Source: Corallococcus macrosporus DSM 14697 (lineage in GTDB: Bacteria > Myxococcota > Myxococcia > Myxococcales > Myxococcaceae). Taken from it: a stretch of DNA of 64,000 bases. Where the stretch lies: assembly GCF_002305895.1 (NCBI RefSeq), contig NZ_CP022203.1, positions 7,412,001-7,476,000 of the forward strand, given 5' to 3'. Made by a program: the position numbers and the translations under genes. The notes under the pieces are model-generated. The model made no database searches and was not told where the DNA came from. It saw only the letters and a program-made list of their open reading frames with translations. This document shows, piece after piece, positions 17,898 through 27,100 of this stretch. The number at the start of each line of letters is the position of its first letter. The first letter of the stretch is position 1.

Positions 17898-18179
17898 CGG
17901 CGGACGGGCTGTCGCTCTCCTCCGACGAGTAACAGCGCCGGGGGGCGTGGGTGTGCCCATGCGTTACAGAGCACGGTGGTTGAGGGGGACCGACTTCGTT
18001 TCGGACCGGCGAAATGATGGGAAGTGGTCGCGGGAGGGCGCGTCAGCCTCCTGTGTCAGGAGCGCTGTCGCCTCGAAGTACGGGCCGTGCTGACGATGCC
18101 CTCCGCGCGCCTCGCGCACTCGCGTTGACGCACTGCCACAAGCGGCCTTGACGCACCTGATGACACACCACCCACGCCC
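17898..18179. other. Gene-free stretch
   Basis: About 280 bases between the small secreted protein gene and the transposase relic. I see no credible gene, RNA or strong hairpin. It lies next to the IS701 relic and may itself be leftover DNA. Confidence 0.4.
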
Positions 18180-18619
18180 CTACGGGACGCTCCGCCAGTT
18201 CGGGGGGCAGACCCTCTCGACTGCGTCATGCAAGCCCAGCGCGCGAAGGCGCGCACGAAAGTTGTTGGAGTCGCCGTAGGTGCTGTCCGCCAGGAGGACG
18301 CCCGGAGCAGCTCCATCCTCCACGGCCCGCTCAATCATTCGCAGCGCCAGTTGGGGCTTGGTTTGGAAGGCAACCTCGGCGGGGATGTGGGCCTCACTGC
18401 GAAGTGCAACAGATGCGGGTGCATGGCATCCACCTGCTCGGGGTCCGGACACGCGCGGGCGGCGATGGGCTCCACGCTTCTACGCTCCCCCTCGCCCAGC
18501 AGGCCCATGGCGTAGAGGGCGAACGAGCCGCGCCGACTCTCCTCACCGAAGACCTCGCCAATTTGCTGGAAGCCCCCCTCAAGCCGCTGCACGGCGGCGG
18601 CGTTCATGAAGGAGTCCAT
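18180..18619 (-). pseudogene. IS701-type transposase relic, internally deleted and frameshifted
   Basis: Reading leftward from the ATG at 18619, the frame encodes the start of an IS701-family transposase: RLEGGFQQIGEVFGEESRRGSFALYAMGLLGEGERRSVEPIAARA and then DAMHPHLLHF. The match stops near 18400. In another frame it resumes with EAHIPAEVAFQTKPQLALRMIERAVEDG and VLLADSTYGDSNNFRARLRALGLHDAV, which lies well downstream in a full-length enzyme. The central segment with the first catalytic Asp is therefore missing, and the C-terminal part is also gone. The relic cannot move by itself. No terminal inverted repeats were recognised. Confidence 0.8.
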
Positions 18620-18631
18620 ACCTCCTTCATG
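18605..18631. repeat. Perfect 10-base inverted repeat around the relic's start codon
   Basis: CATGAAGGAG (18605-18614) and CTCCTTCATG (18622-18631) are perfect inverted repeats with a 7-base spacer that contains the relic's ATG (minus strand 18619-18617). In RNA this would be a hairpin over the start region, which could limit transposase translation. It could also be a rearrangement scar. Confidence 0.5.
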
Positions 18632-18725
18632 AGTGGGGCCGATGGCGGCCGTTGCAATGAGGGCCTGCCCGCCCAGCCCTGCGCCGCCCACTCCTCCTCG
18701 GACCTACCTCTGACGCAGTGGTGTT

Positions 18726-20537
18726 ATGAGGCGGGTGCATATGACCGTCACCGAAAGCATGCATTCTCGTCGTAGCGGTCCCTCCGACGAGAGAGGACCC
18801 CATTCGCCACGCGTGAAGCCGCTCCTGGCGTTGATGCTCCTGTGCCTGGCCCCCATCGCCACGGGCTGTGATCCAGACCCGGCCCCCATCCCCATCCCCA
18901 GCCCCGACGCGGGCACCCAGCGGCCGGACTCGGGGACGCCGACGAACGACGCGGGCACGGATGCCGGGACGGAAGCGCCTGACGCGGGCGAGCCGACGCC
19001 GGGCTTCACGCTCCAAGCGCCGGCCGAAATGACCCTCCGGTTCATCCCGGAGAGACGCGTGGCGCTGGGCATCATCATCGTCCGCGAGCCCTCGTTCACG
19101 GATGACGTGTCCTTCGCCATCGAGGGGCTTCCCTCGCATGTGCATGCGACGAGCGCGCTCATCCCCGGAACGGAGTCCGCGGCCGAGCTCTCGCTCACCG
19201 TCGAGGAGTTCGCCCGCTACGGCACGGTGCCCGTCACGCTGGTCGCGAGCAGCGGAGCGACTCGCGTCGAGCACCCCATGAACCTCGTCATCGAGCCAGG
19301 CCCGGCGGCGCTGGACGCGTCGTTTGGCGCTGATGGCGTGGCGATGCCCGCCTTCGGCCACCCGGCGGTGCGCATCCACGCCGTGGCCGCGCAGCCGAAC
19401 GGCGGTTGGGTCCTGGTGGGCGCCACGGGCTCCACGGGCCTGCGCGACGTCCTGGTGGCCCGCCTCCTCGCGGATGGCACGTTGGACCCGGACTTCGGCA
19501 GCCAGGGCACCGTCACCCTGGATGTCTGTGGCGGTGATGACTACGTGGACGCCGTCACCGTGCTGTCCGACGGGCGCATCCTCGTCGCGGGAGGCGCCAT
19601 CTCGGGGCCCAGCGGGTGCTCGGGACCGCAGGCCCAGAGCCTGCTCTTCGCCCGGTTCACCTCGGCGGGAATCCTGGACTTCGACTTCGGTGACATGGGC
19701 GTGAGCACCTTCCAGCTCTCCGCGGTCAACGGCACGACGTCCACGGCCAACGCCGCCCTGCACGCCATCACGGTGGATTCACAGGGGCGCGTCATCGGCG
19801 CCGGCACCGTGCGGCACGATGACCTGGACTTCGTCATCATGCGCCTGACGCCCACGGGCGCCGCCGACACGACCTTCAGCTCGGATGGCCTGGCCTGGGA
19901 GGACCTGGGCGAGGACGAGGACGGGTTGGTCGTCATCACCCAGGCCGACGACCGCATCGTGGTGGCAGGGACCTCGAATGCCAGCCGCAATGGCATGGCC
20001 GTGCGCCGCTACAACGTCAATGGCACGCCCGACTCGAGCTTCACCTATCGCGGCTTCGAGGACTGGCCCCGCATCACGCCGCGGACCCTGCATCGCCTGG
20101 CCGGAGACAAGGTGCTGGTGGGCGGCACCGCGCAGTGGAACGCGGGCACCCAAGGCCCCTTGACCGGCGCGGTGACACGGCTCCATGCCAGCGGGAGCCT
20201 CGACACGGCGTTTGGCGAGGACGGCATCAGCTTCAACCACTGGTCGGGGTCGCCCATTGCGCTGGAACGGCTGGTGGGCATGGGCCCCCTGCATGGAGGC
20301 GAGCTGGCCCTGGCCGTGGCCATCACCCTCGATGACCGCACGGATGGCATTGGCCTCATCCACCTGTCCGGGGATGGGAAGACTGTCTTGCGCACACACC
20401 GCACCAACCTGCCGGGAACCGAGGCGGCCCTCACCGCCGGGCTCGCCGCAGACGGCTCCATGTGCGTGACGGGCCTCCGCGCCGACGACGGCTCGACCGA
20501 CACGGCCCCCTTCGCGGTGCGCTTCTGGCCCTACTGA
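18726..20537 (+). CDS. Delta-60 repeat lipoprotein
   Basis: A protein of up to 603 residues, predicted to be a surface lipoprotein: a hydrophobic stretch KPLLALMLLCLAPIATGC gives a lipobox Cys, followed by a Pro/Asp/Ala/Gly-rich linker (PDAGTQRPDSGTPTNDAGTDAGTE). From about residue 195 it holds repeated delta-60 units of the form LDxxFGxxGxVx, each followed by a VLSDGRILVAGG-type strand pair, which probably fold as a beta-propeller. Translation may begin at the ATG at 18726, or at later Met codons nearer the signal peptide. The binding partner is unknown. Confidence 0.75.
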   Translation: MRRVHMTVTESMHSRRSGPSDERGPHSPRVKPLLALMLLCLAPIATGCDPDPAPIPIPSPDAGTQRPDSGTPTNDAGTDAGTEAPDAGEPTPGFTLQAPAEMTLRFIPERRVALGIIIVREPSFTDDVSFAIEGLPSHVHATSALIPGTESAAELSLTVEEFARYGTVPVTLVASSGATRVEHPMNLVIEPGPAALDASFGADGVAMPAFGHPAVRIHAVAAQPNGGWVLVGATGSTGLRDVLVARLLADGTLDPDFGSQGTVTLDVCGGDDYVDAVTVLSDGRILVAGGAISGPSGCSGPQAQSLLFARFTSAGILDFDFGDMGVSTFQLSAVNGTTSTANAALHAITVDSQGRVIGAGTVRHDDLDFVIMRLTPTGAADTTFSSDGLAWEDLGEDEDGLVVITQADDRIVVAGTSNASRNGMAVRRYNVNGTPDSSFTYRGFEDWPRITPRTLHRLAGDKVLVGGTAQWNAGTQGPLTGAVTRLHASGSLDTAFGEDGISFNHWSGSPIALERLVGMGPLHGGELALAVAITLDDRTDGIGLIHLSGDGKTVLRTHRTNLPGTEAALTAGLAADGSMCVTGLRADDGSTDTAPFAVRFWPY

Positions 20538-20540
20538 GAC

Positions 20541-20702
20541 CTACGCGCCCGCTGGAAGATGGCGTCCACCTCCTCGCGGGTGGACGTCGCATGCGACAGG
20601 ACCACGGCCGGAGGCCCCTCGTGGACTCCGGCTGGCGCGCCGCAAATCCTCCACGCCCAGGGTGATGATGTGAACGGCGGGCCGCATGCGAAGCTCACTC
20701 AT
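20541..20702 (-). pseudogene. Broken VOC/glyoxalase-fold gene behind ArsR
   Basis: The minus-strand ATG at 20702 overlaps the end of the arsR gene and starts a typical VOC N-terminus (MRPAVHIITLGVEDLRR). After about 24 residues the sequence stops matching. In another frame it picks up VVLSHATSTREEVDAIFQRA, a piece that normally lies much further along the domain, and the frame ends. At least one deletion with a frameshift has removed most of the gene. The intact ancestor was probably the target gene of the ArsR regulator. Confidence 0.65.
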
Positions 20703-21069
20703 GACGTGGGCCCTTCCGGGTGCTGCCGCGCTCGGGTTTGCGGAGCGCCTGCTCCAAGGCATCCAACCGGTCGCTCCAGAAGCGCTCGTAGAAGCGCAGC
20801 CAGTCGGCCGCGCCGGCCAGGGGCTCCGGCGCGAGGCTGCAGCGGTGCGTGCGTCCCTCCACGCTCCGGTGCACCAACCCCGCCCGCTCCAACGTCTTGA
20901 CGTGCTTGGAAGCGCCCGCGAAGGACATGCTGAACGGCGCCGCCAGCTCGCCAATGCTCCGTGGCCCCGAGGACAGACTGCGCAGCATCTCCCGCCGCGT
21001 CGGGTCGGAGAGCGCGTGGAAGACCGCGTCGAGCTGCTCGGACTGTTGTTGAACCATGGAAGTGACCAT
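20695..21069 (-). CDS. ArsR-family transcriptional regulator
   Basis: A 124-residue winged-helix repressor of the non-metal ArsR group that usually controls SRPBCC or VOC genes. The HTH region is SDPTRREMLRSLSSGPRSIGELAAPFSMSFAGASKHVKTLERAGLVHRSVEGRTH; there is no cysteine metal site. The tail DWLRFYERFWSDRLDALEQAL is the usual dimer helix. Its former partner gene, overlapping by eight bases, is broken. An inverted repeat at 21089-21104 upstream is the likely operator. Met5 is an alternative start. Confidence 0.88.
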   Translation of the reverse strand: MVTSMVQQQSEQLDAVFHALSDPTRREMLRSLSSGPRSIGELAAPFSMSFAGASKHVKTLERAGLVHRSVEGRTHRCSLAPEPLAGAADWLRFYERFWSDRLDALEQALRKPERGSTRKGPRHE

Positions 21070-21088
21070 AACGACCTCCTGGCCATAC

Positions 21089-21104
21089 TAAACCACCTAG
21101 TTTA
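21089..21104. promoter_or_regulatory. Probable ArsR operator
   Basis: TAAAC (21089-21093) and GTTTA (21100-21104) form an inverted repeat in an AT-rich patch 20 bases upstream of the arsR start, the usual position for an autoregulatory site. Confidence 0.5.
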
Positions 21105-21151
21105 ACAACAAGCCAGAGGGGCAAGCCGGCAGCCAGCGGGCCCCGGGGGCG

Positions 21152-22297
21152 CTACCTCCGCCTCGCGCCGCCCGGCCTCCACGGGTGACGAATGCGGCCC
21201 CAGGCCAGGAGCACCAGCGGGAGCAGACCTCCGCCTCCGCACCCGGCCACGCCGCAGCCTCTCGCCACAATCTCCTCGGGGGGCTCCAGACAGGGCAGCC
21301 ACAGCCGGCACGCCGAGCCCGCCTTCACACACGGTTGCTCGCCGTGCGCGCGGGTGCAGGCAGGCCCGAAGCGGCCCGCCTCGAGCCCCGCCACCGCGCA
21401 GCTCCGGGCACCGCCGGGGCGCGCCACACAGGCCATGCCCACCGGACAGTCCGCATGCGCCTCACACCGCAGCGCGCAGACCTCCACCTCCGGGTCCAGC
21501 AGTGGCCGGATGGGCGGAGCGCGCGAGACATCATCGATGACGGCCCGGATGAAGTCCGCGTGCGCATCGACGCGGGCGTTCGTCCCCGTGGTGCAGGTGA
21601 GGTCACCGAACGAGGTGACACCGGCCAGGCGCTCGGTGCCATCCTCTTCGATGAACACCGGACCGCCGCTGTCCCCGCCGCACGACATCGCGGGCGCCGC
21701 GTCAATGGAGAACGCGCCCGCTTCAACGGACGTGATTCGGGCCAGCCCACCGCGGCGCAGGCCCGACACGCCCTGCCCGTCCACGCCGAAGCCCACCACC
21801 CGCGCCAGGCGCCCCACGGCGTCAGCGGGAAAGGCCGCGGCGTCCCAGGCCAGCGGCGCCACCGGCGCATCTGCGGCGAGAATCAACACGCCCACATCAC
21901 TCACACCCGGGCGCCAGGCGGGATGAAGCCGGCCCTCCACCACGGGGACGCGCTGGGCCGCGGACGCCTGGGCAGTCTCGGCGGCGAACACCACCGAGAA
22001 CACCTGCGGCGCGTCCGCGTTCTCCACGCAGTGCGCCGCCGTCAGCACCACCCGGGGCGCCACCAGCGTGCCCGTGCAGAGGACGGGCGCCGCCTCATCC
22101 GGCTCGCCACAGAAGGGCGAGACGGGGACGATGGCCGCCACCGCAGGGAAGCCCGGCTCGGGCGCGCCGTCCACCACGGCGCCGCGTGCCGTGGTGGACG
22201 CCTCCTGAGCGGCGGGGACGTCGGGAGGTCCGCACGCCACCACCGCCAGCAGGAGCCCCACCGCGACGGGCGTGACGTCACTCGCTGTCGAAGTCAC
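21152..22297 (-). CDS. Trypsin-like serine protease lipoprotein with MYXO-CTERM-like tail
   Basis: A 381-residue exported S1-family protease. The catalytic triad is visible as LTAAHCVEN (His), GVSDVGVLIL (Asp) and SCGGDSGGPVFIE (Ser). The early hydrophobic segment ends in AVVACG, a possible lipobox. After the protease domain comes a Cys-rich region (CALRCEAHADCPVGMACVARPGG), then a C-terminus of the MYXO-CTERM kind: a Cys/Gly motif (RGCGVAGCGGGG), a hydrophobic stretch LLPLVLLAWG and a basic end. I start at the GTG at 22297, which overlaps the end of the MORN gene by 20 bases. It is the last gene of a three-gene overlapping operon. Confidence 0.82.
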   Translation of the reverse strand: MTSTASDVTPVAVGLLLAVVACGPPDVPAAQEASTTARGAVVDGAPEPGFPAVAAIVPVSPFCGEPDEAAPVLCTGTLVAPRVVLTAAHCVENADAPQVFSVVFAAETAQASAAQRVPVVEGRLHPAWRPGVSDVGVLILAADAPVAPLAWDAAAFPADAVGRLARVVGFGVDGQGVSGLRRGGLARITSVEAGAFSIDAAPAMSCGGDSGGPVFIEEDGTERLAGVTSFGDLTCTTGTNARVDAHADFIRAVIDDVSRAPPIRPLLDPEVEVCALRCEAHADCPVGMACVARPGGARSCAVAGLEAGRFGPACTRAHGEQPCVKAGSACRLWLPCLEPPEEIVARGCGVAGCGGGGLLPLVLLAWGRIRHPWRPGGARRR

Positions 22298-22880
22298 CCT
22301 GCGGGACGTCCGTGGCGTTGCCCGCGACGTCCCAGTACTTCCACTCACCCGTCTTCTCCCCCTTCTCGTACTGGCCCCGCACGGCCAGCGCGCCATTGGG
22401 GTGCCACTCCGAATAGGCGCTGTGCGAGCGGTGCCCCACCAGCGTGCCCTCCGCCCACTTCGAGCCGTCCGAGCGCCAGGCGGTCCACTTCACCTCGCCA
22501 GCGCCGGGCACATGAAGCTCCTCGCGGTTCTTCTGGCCCTCCTCATAGTAGAGGGTCCACGGGCCCTGCTTGAGCCCGCCGCGGTAGTCCCCCTCGAGCT
22601 GCTTCACGCCGTCCTCGAAGTAGCTGACCCAGCGGCCGTCCATCTTCCCGTGGACGTAGTGGCCCTCCGTCTTCAGCTTCCCGGTGGCGTGCCACTGGGC
22701 CCAACGGCCGTGCTTCTGGCCGTCGGGCAGGGCGCACCACTGGAGGACACCGTCGGGCGGCGCGCGCCCCTGGAGCCGCGCGCCGTCCGGGCAGGGCCCC
22801 GAGGCCCGGTTGCAGCCCAACGTCAGGCCGGCGGCGAGCGCCAGCGCCGCGCCTGTCAGGACCCGCTTGCTCAACTGCAC
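22278..22880 (-). CDS. MORN-repeat lipoprotein (YwqK-like)
   Basis: A 200-residue lipoprotein with lipobox LTLGC (Cys23). The mature part has several MORN-type repeats of the form GKLKTEGHYVHGKMDGRWVSYFEDG and GALAVRGQYEKGEKTGEWKYWD. Such repeats occur in YwqK-like proteins, some of which are annotated as antitoxin components, though proof is thin. The GTG start overlaps the upstream gene by 10 bases and its end overlaps the protease gene. It may act as a binding partner or inhibitor for one of the two other exported proteins (inference). Confidence 0.78.
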   Translation of the reverse strand: MQLSKRVLTGAALALAAGLTLGCNRASGPCPDGARLQGRAPPDGVLQWCALPDGQKHGRWAQWHATGKLKTEGHYVHGKMDGRWVSYFEDGVKQLEGDYRGGLKQGPWTLYYEEGQKNREELHVPGAGEVKWTAWRSDGSKWAEGTLVGHRSHSAYSEWHPNGALAVRGQYEKGEKTGEWKYWDVAGNATDVPQGDFDSE

Positions 22881-23608
22881 GAACCCACGCCGCTGCAGCT
22901 ACAGTTGTTGCGCGCGAAGGAGTAGTCATCCGACGCCGCCGCGAAGCTGCCCAGGCCGTAGTCGTGCTTGGCGCAGTCCTGCGTGTAGGCCGTGGTGCCC
23001 ACGCAGCGCGGCAGGCTGGTGACGCCGCAGCCCTGGCCGCAGCGGCCCTTGCAGCCATTGCCCGAGCCGCCGGTGCAGCCGCAGCCCCTGCCCGCCGTGC
23101 GGTAGTGGCCGGAGCCGATGTACTGCCGGCCACAGGAGCAGGAGATGTGCGTCCAGCCGCGCTCGGACACGTACTCGTACGCCGTGAGGACCTCCCCCAC
23201 GGGGACAATCTGCATGAAGCTCGTCTGGCGCTCGGCGGCGTCCTCGACGCGGGTGCGGCCCTCTTCCGGAATCGCGTGGGCCAGCCCCTCCAGCAGCGAC
23301 GCCAGCAGGTGCGACTGGGACGCGTCCAGCGGGCTGCCCGACGGCATGAACTGGCCCACGCCCTGATTGAAGTCGATGTGGAACCCGATGACGGGGTCGC
23401 CAAAGTCGTACGTCACCTCCACGACGTTGGCCTGCGTCTCCACCGCCAACATCCGCACCACCGCGCCGCCGGCGCCGTACGTGGCCTCCAGCGTCATCGC
23501 GTCATGCTGGAGGAGCTGGAAGCCCTCCTGCTCCACGGGCTGGCCGGACGGCGCGTCGGAGCAGCCCGCCACGACAGCCATCGCCAGGGCACACAGCAGC
23601 CTTTTCAT
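22871..23608 (-). CDS. Cys-rich lipoprotein with phospholipase-A2-like motif
   Basis: A 245-residue lipoprotein (lipobox VVAGC, Cys16). The N-terminal half is a beta-rich domain with no recognised family. The C-terminal third is rich in Cys and Gly (CSCG at 157-160, then CGCTGGSGNGCKGRCGQGCG) and contains YTQDCAKHDYG with Cys212, His215 and Asp216. This recalls the C-x2-HD active site of phospholipase A2-like domains; the calcium loop could be the GRCGQGCG segment. The ATG at 23608 starts the signal peptide, and the frame is open further upstream. It is first in an overlapping operon with the MORN and protease genes. The enzyme function is a hypothesis. Confidence 0.6.
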   Translation of the reverse strand: MKRLLCALAMAVVAGCSDAPSGQPVEQEGFQLLQHDAMTLEATYGAGGAVVRMLAVETQANVVEVTYDFGDPVIGFHIDFNQGVGQFMPSGSPLDASQSHLLASLLEGLAHAIPEEGRTRVEDAAERQTSFMQIVPVGEVLTAYEYVSERGWTHISCSCGRQYIGSGHYRTAGRGCGCTGGSGNGCKGRCGQGCGVTSLPRCVGTTAYTQDCAKHDYGLGSFAAASDDYSFARNNCSCSGVGSCS

Positions 23609-23760
23609 GTCGTTCTCGCTTACAGGGGTGTGGAGTTTCTCGACACCCAAGAAGCTAGAAAAACGTGTCTCACGCCGTCAACAAGGACAACCTGCAATTC
23701 CGTCCAGAGCTGCCTAGAGTCGACGCCCCCGGCACCGCACGCCGGGGACAGGAGAGACAC

Positions 23761-24045
23761 ATGCCCCAGAAGCGCGCAGCCCTGATGTGCCTTGCCGCCC
23801 TGCTGACGGCTGGCTGTGGTGGAGCCATGGACGAGTCCTCCGCGGAGCCGGCCATGACGGAGTCCGCGTCCCAGGCGCTCTACCCGGAGTACGACCCGGA
23901 CCTCCACTGCCTGGTCGGGTCCCAGTACGTGTCGTGCGGTCCCGGCCAGCCGACGATGTACGCCTTCTACAGCCCGGACTGGGGCTACTACATCGAGCGC
24001 GACGTCTGCGGGCGCAACGGACCGCTCATCTGTCCGCTGTACTGA
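23761..24045 (+). CDS. Small lipoprotein of unknown function
   Basis: A 94-residue protein with a signal peptide and lipobox LLTAGC (Cys19). The mature chain is short and aromatic (YPEYDPDLHCLVG, YAFYSPDWGYYIERDVCGRNGPLICPLY) and has four further cysteines. I recognise no family. It diverges from the PLA2-like operon, with about 150 bases between the starts. An ACAGGAGAGAC ribosome site precedes the ATG. Confidence 0.65.
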   Translation: MPQKRAALMCLAALLTAGCGGAMDESSAEPAMTESASQALYPEYDPDLHCLVGSQYVSCGPGQPTMYAFYSPDWGYYIERDVCGRNGPLICPLY

Positions 24046-24100
24046 TTCCCCAGGACGGGCATCCATCCCCGGCGTGGGCGGTGCTATCAAGCACCGCACC

Positions 24101-27100
24101 ATGCCTGAAACGCCCCCTTCCCTGTTCGATGCGGTGCCCGCGGAGATGGACTTCCCTTCCGACGAGCGCCGCATCCAGGCCTTCTGGAAGGACCGCCGCA
24201 TCTTCGAGCGCACGCTCGAAACGCGTGAGGGTGCCCCCAGCTTCGTCTTCTATGAGGGCCCGCCGACCGCCAACGGCCTCCCCCACAACGGCCACGTCCT
24301 GACGCGCGTCATCAAGGACCTGTTCCCCCGCTTCAAGACGATGACGGGCCACTACGTCCCCCGCAAGGCCGGCTGGGACACCCACGGCCTGCCCGTGGAG
24401 GTGGAGGTCGAGAAGGAGCTGCGCATCCACGGCAAGGCGGAGATTGAACGCTACGGCGTGGAGCCCTTCACCGAGCGCTGCATCGAGTCCGTCTTCCGCT
24501 ACACCTCCGAGTGGGAGCGGCTCACCGAGCGCATCGGCTTCTGGGTGGACCTGAACCAGGCCTACGTCACCTACCACCGCCCGTTCGTGGAGAGCGTGTG
24601 GTGGGCGCTGGCGGAGCTGCACCGCAAGGGCCTGCTGTACCAGGGCCACAAGGTGGTGTGGTGGTGGCCGCAGGGCGGCACCGCGCTGAGCGCCGCCGAG
24701 GTGGGCCTGGGCTACAAGACGGTGGACGACCCCAGCGTCTACGTCGCCTTCCCGCTGCGCGACGCGCCGGACACCGCGCTGGTGGTGTGGACGACCACGC
24801 CCTGGACGCTGCCGTCCAACATGTACGCGGCCGTCAACCCCAACGTGGACTACGTCACCGTGGACGCCGGCGAGCGCAAGCTCATCGTCGCCGCGGCGCT
24901 GCGCGAGGCCCTGGCGAAGAAGCTCAAGACGGAGCTGCCGGTGCTCGCCACCCAGAAGGGCAGCGACCTGGTGGGCCGGCGCTACCAGCCGCCCTTCGAC
25001 GTGTACCACCAGCGCGCGGGCGAGGCGCGGCTGCCGCTGAAGGACGGCGGCGAGGACGCGCAGGCCTGGCGCGTGCTGGGCGCGGACTTCGTGACGCTCG
25101 ACAGCGGCACGGGCATCGTCCACATCGCCCCGGCCTTCGGCGAGGATGACTACGAGGCCTTCCGCAAGGACATGGCCCGCTTCGCCCAGCCGGACGCGCT
25201 GGAGCTGTTCTGCGCGGTGAAGCCGGACGGCACCTTCTCCGACGAGGTGCCGCTCGTCGCCGGCCGCTTCGTGAAGGACGCGGACAAGGACCTCCAGCGC
25301 CACCTGAAGGAGCGCGGGCTCGTCCTCTTCACCGAGCAGTACAAGCACGAGTACCCCTTCTGCTGGCGCGCGGACGACGACCCGCTCATCCAGTTCGCCC
25401 GGCCCGCCTGGTACATCCGCACCACGTCCGTGAAGGACGAGGCCATCGCCAACAACCGCGCCGTCAACTGGGTGCCCGAGCACATCAAGGAAGGCCGCTT
25501 CGGCGACTTCCTGGCCAACAACGTGGACTGGGCCCTGTCCCGCGAGCGCTACTGGGGCACGCCGCTGCCGCTGTGGGTGCACTCGGAGACGGGCGAGGTG
25601 GAGGCCATCTCCTCGCTCCAGGCGCTGCGCGAGAAGCCGGGCAACAACCTGGCCGCGGTGGAGGCGGAGCTGAACGCCTTCCTCGAGGGCAAGCCGCACG
25701 AGGCCAACGCGAAGCACCTCATCGTCCACAAGCCGTGGATTGACAAGGTGACGTTCGAGAAGCCCGGCACCCCGGGGCAGTTCCGGCGCGTCCCCGAGGT
25801 CGTGGACGTGTGGTTCGACTCCGGCTGCATGCCCTTCGCGCAGTGGGGCTTCCCGCACGCGCCGGGCTCGCGCGAAATCTTCAACCGCGCCTTCCCCGCG
25901 GACTTCATCTCCGAGGCCATCGACCAGACGCGCGGCTGGTTCTATTCGCTGCTGATGGTGAGCACGCTCCTCTTCGACGAGGAGACGCAGGCGCGCATCG
26001 GCCTGACGCCCAGGCGCGGCTGGCCGCAGCCCTACAAGAGCTGCATCGTGCTGGGCCACGTCTCCGACAAGGAGGGCCGCAAGGAGTCCAAGTCCAAGGG
26101 CAACTACACGCCGCCGGAGATCATCCTGGACGACGTGCGCATGGACTTCGCGGTGCTGACGGCCGCGGAGGCGGGCGTGCCCGGCGAGCCCGGCGTGGCG
26201 CTCATCGCCCGCGAGGACCTGGAGGGCCTGGACATCCAGGAGGGCGCCCGGGTGCAGCTCTTCCGCCCGGACCGCCCGGAGGTGTCCATCACCGCCACGG
26301 TGAAGGCCCACAAGAAGCTCAAGCGCCGCGTGGTGCTGCTGGCGCCCGCGGAGCTCCAGGCGCTGGGCGTGGCGCCCTCCGCGCGCGGCGCCAGCGTCAT
26401 GCCGGTGGAGGTGCCCCGGCTGGCGCCCGCCGAGCGCGTCGTGGTGAAGGACCCGGCCGCCAAGGCGCCGGGCGCGGACGCGTTCCGCTGGTTCTTCTAC
26501 GCGGCCAGCCCCACCTGGTCGAACACGCGGCACTCGCTGAGCAACGTGCGGCTGCTGCAGAAGGACTTCCAGGTCAAGCTGCGCAACGTCTACTCGTTCT
26601 TCACCATCTACGCGAACATCGACGGCTTCAACCCCGCGGCGGGCAACGCGGACGCGGCCGACGCGCCGTGGGAGGCCATCCGCCGCAGCCAGGGCTGGCG
26701 CGAGGTGAAGGCGCGGCCGGTGCTGGACCGCTGGATTCTGTCCGAGGTCCACCTCACCCTGCGCGACGTCACCCGCGCGCTGGAGACCTACCAGGTCTAC
26801 GACGCCGCCCAGCGGCTGGTGGCGCTGGTGGACGCGCTGTCCAACTGGTACCTGCGCCGCAGCCGCTCGCGCTTCTGGGCGCCGGGCTTCGAGCAGGACA
26901 AGCACGACGCGTACTTCACCCTCTACGAGGCGCTCACCACCCTCACCGCGACGGTGGCGCCCTTCATCCCCTTCTTCACCGACGAGATGTGGGGCAACCT
27001 GGTGCGCAAGCCCTGGCCCACGTCCCAGCCGGAGAGCGTCCACCTGGCGCGCTTCCCCACGGTGGACGAGGCCCTCATCGACGAGGGGCTCGCGGCGGAG

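Noticed and set aside
23950-24100. T-box riboswitch or tRNA gene upstream of ileS
   Set aside because: The gap is only 55 bases and contains no anti-terminator or cloverleaf.
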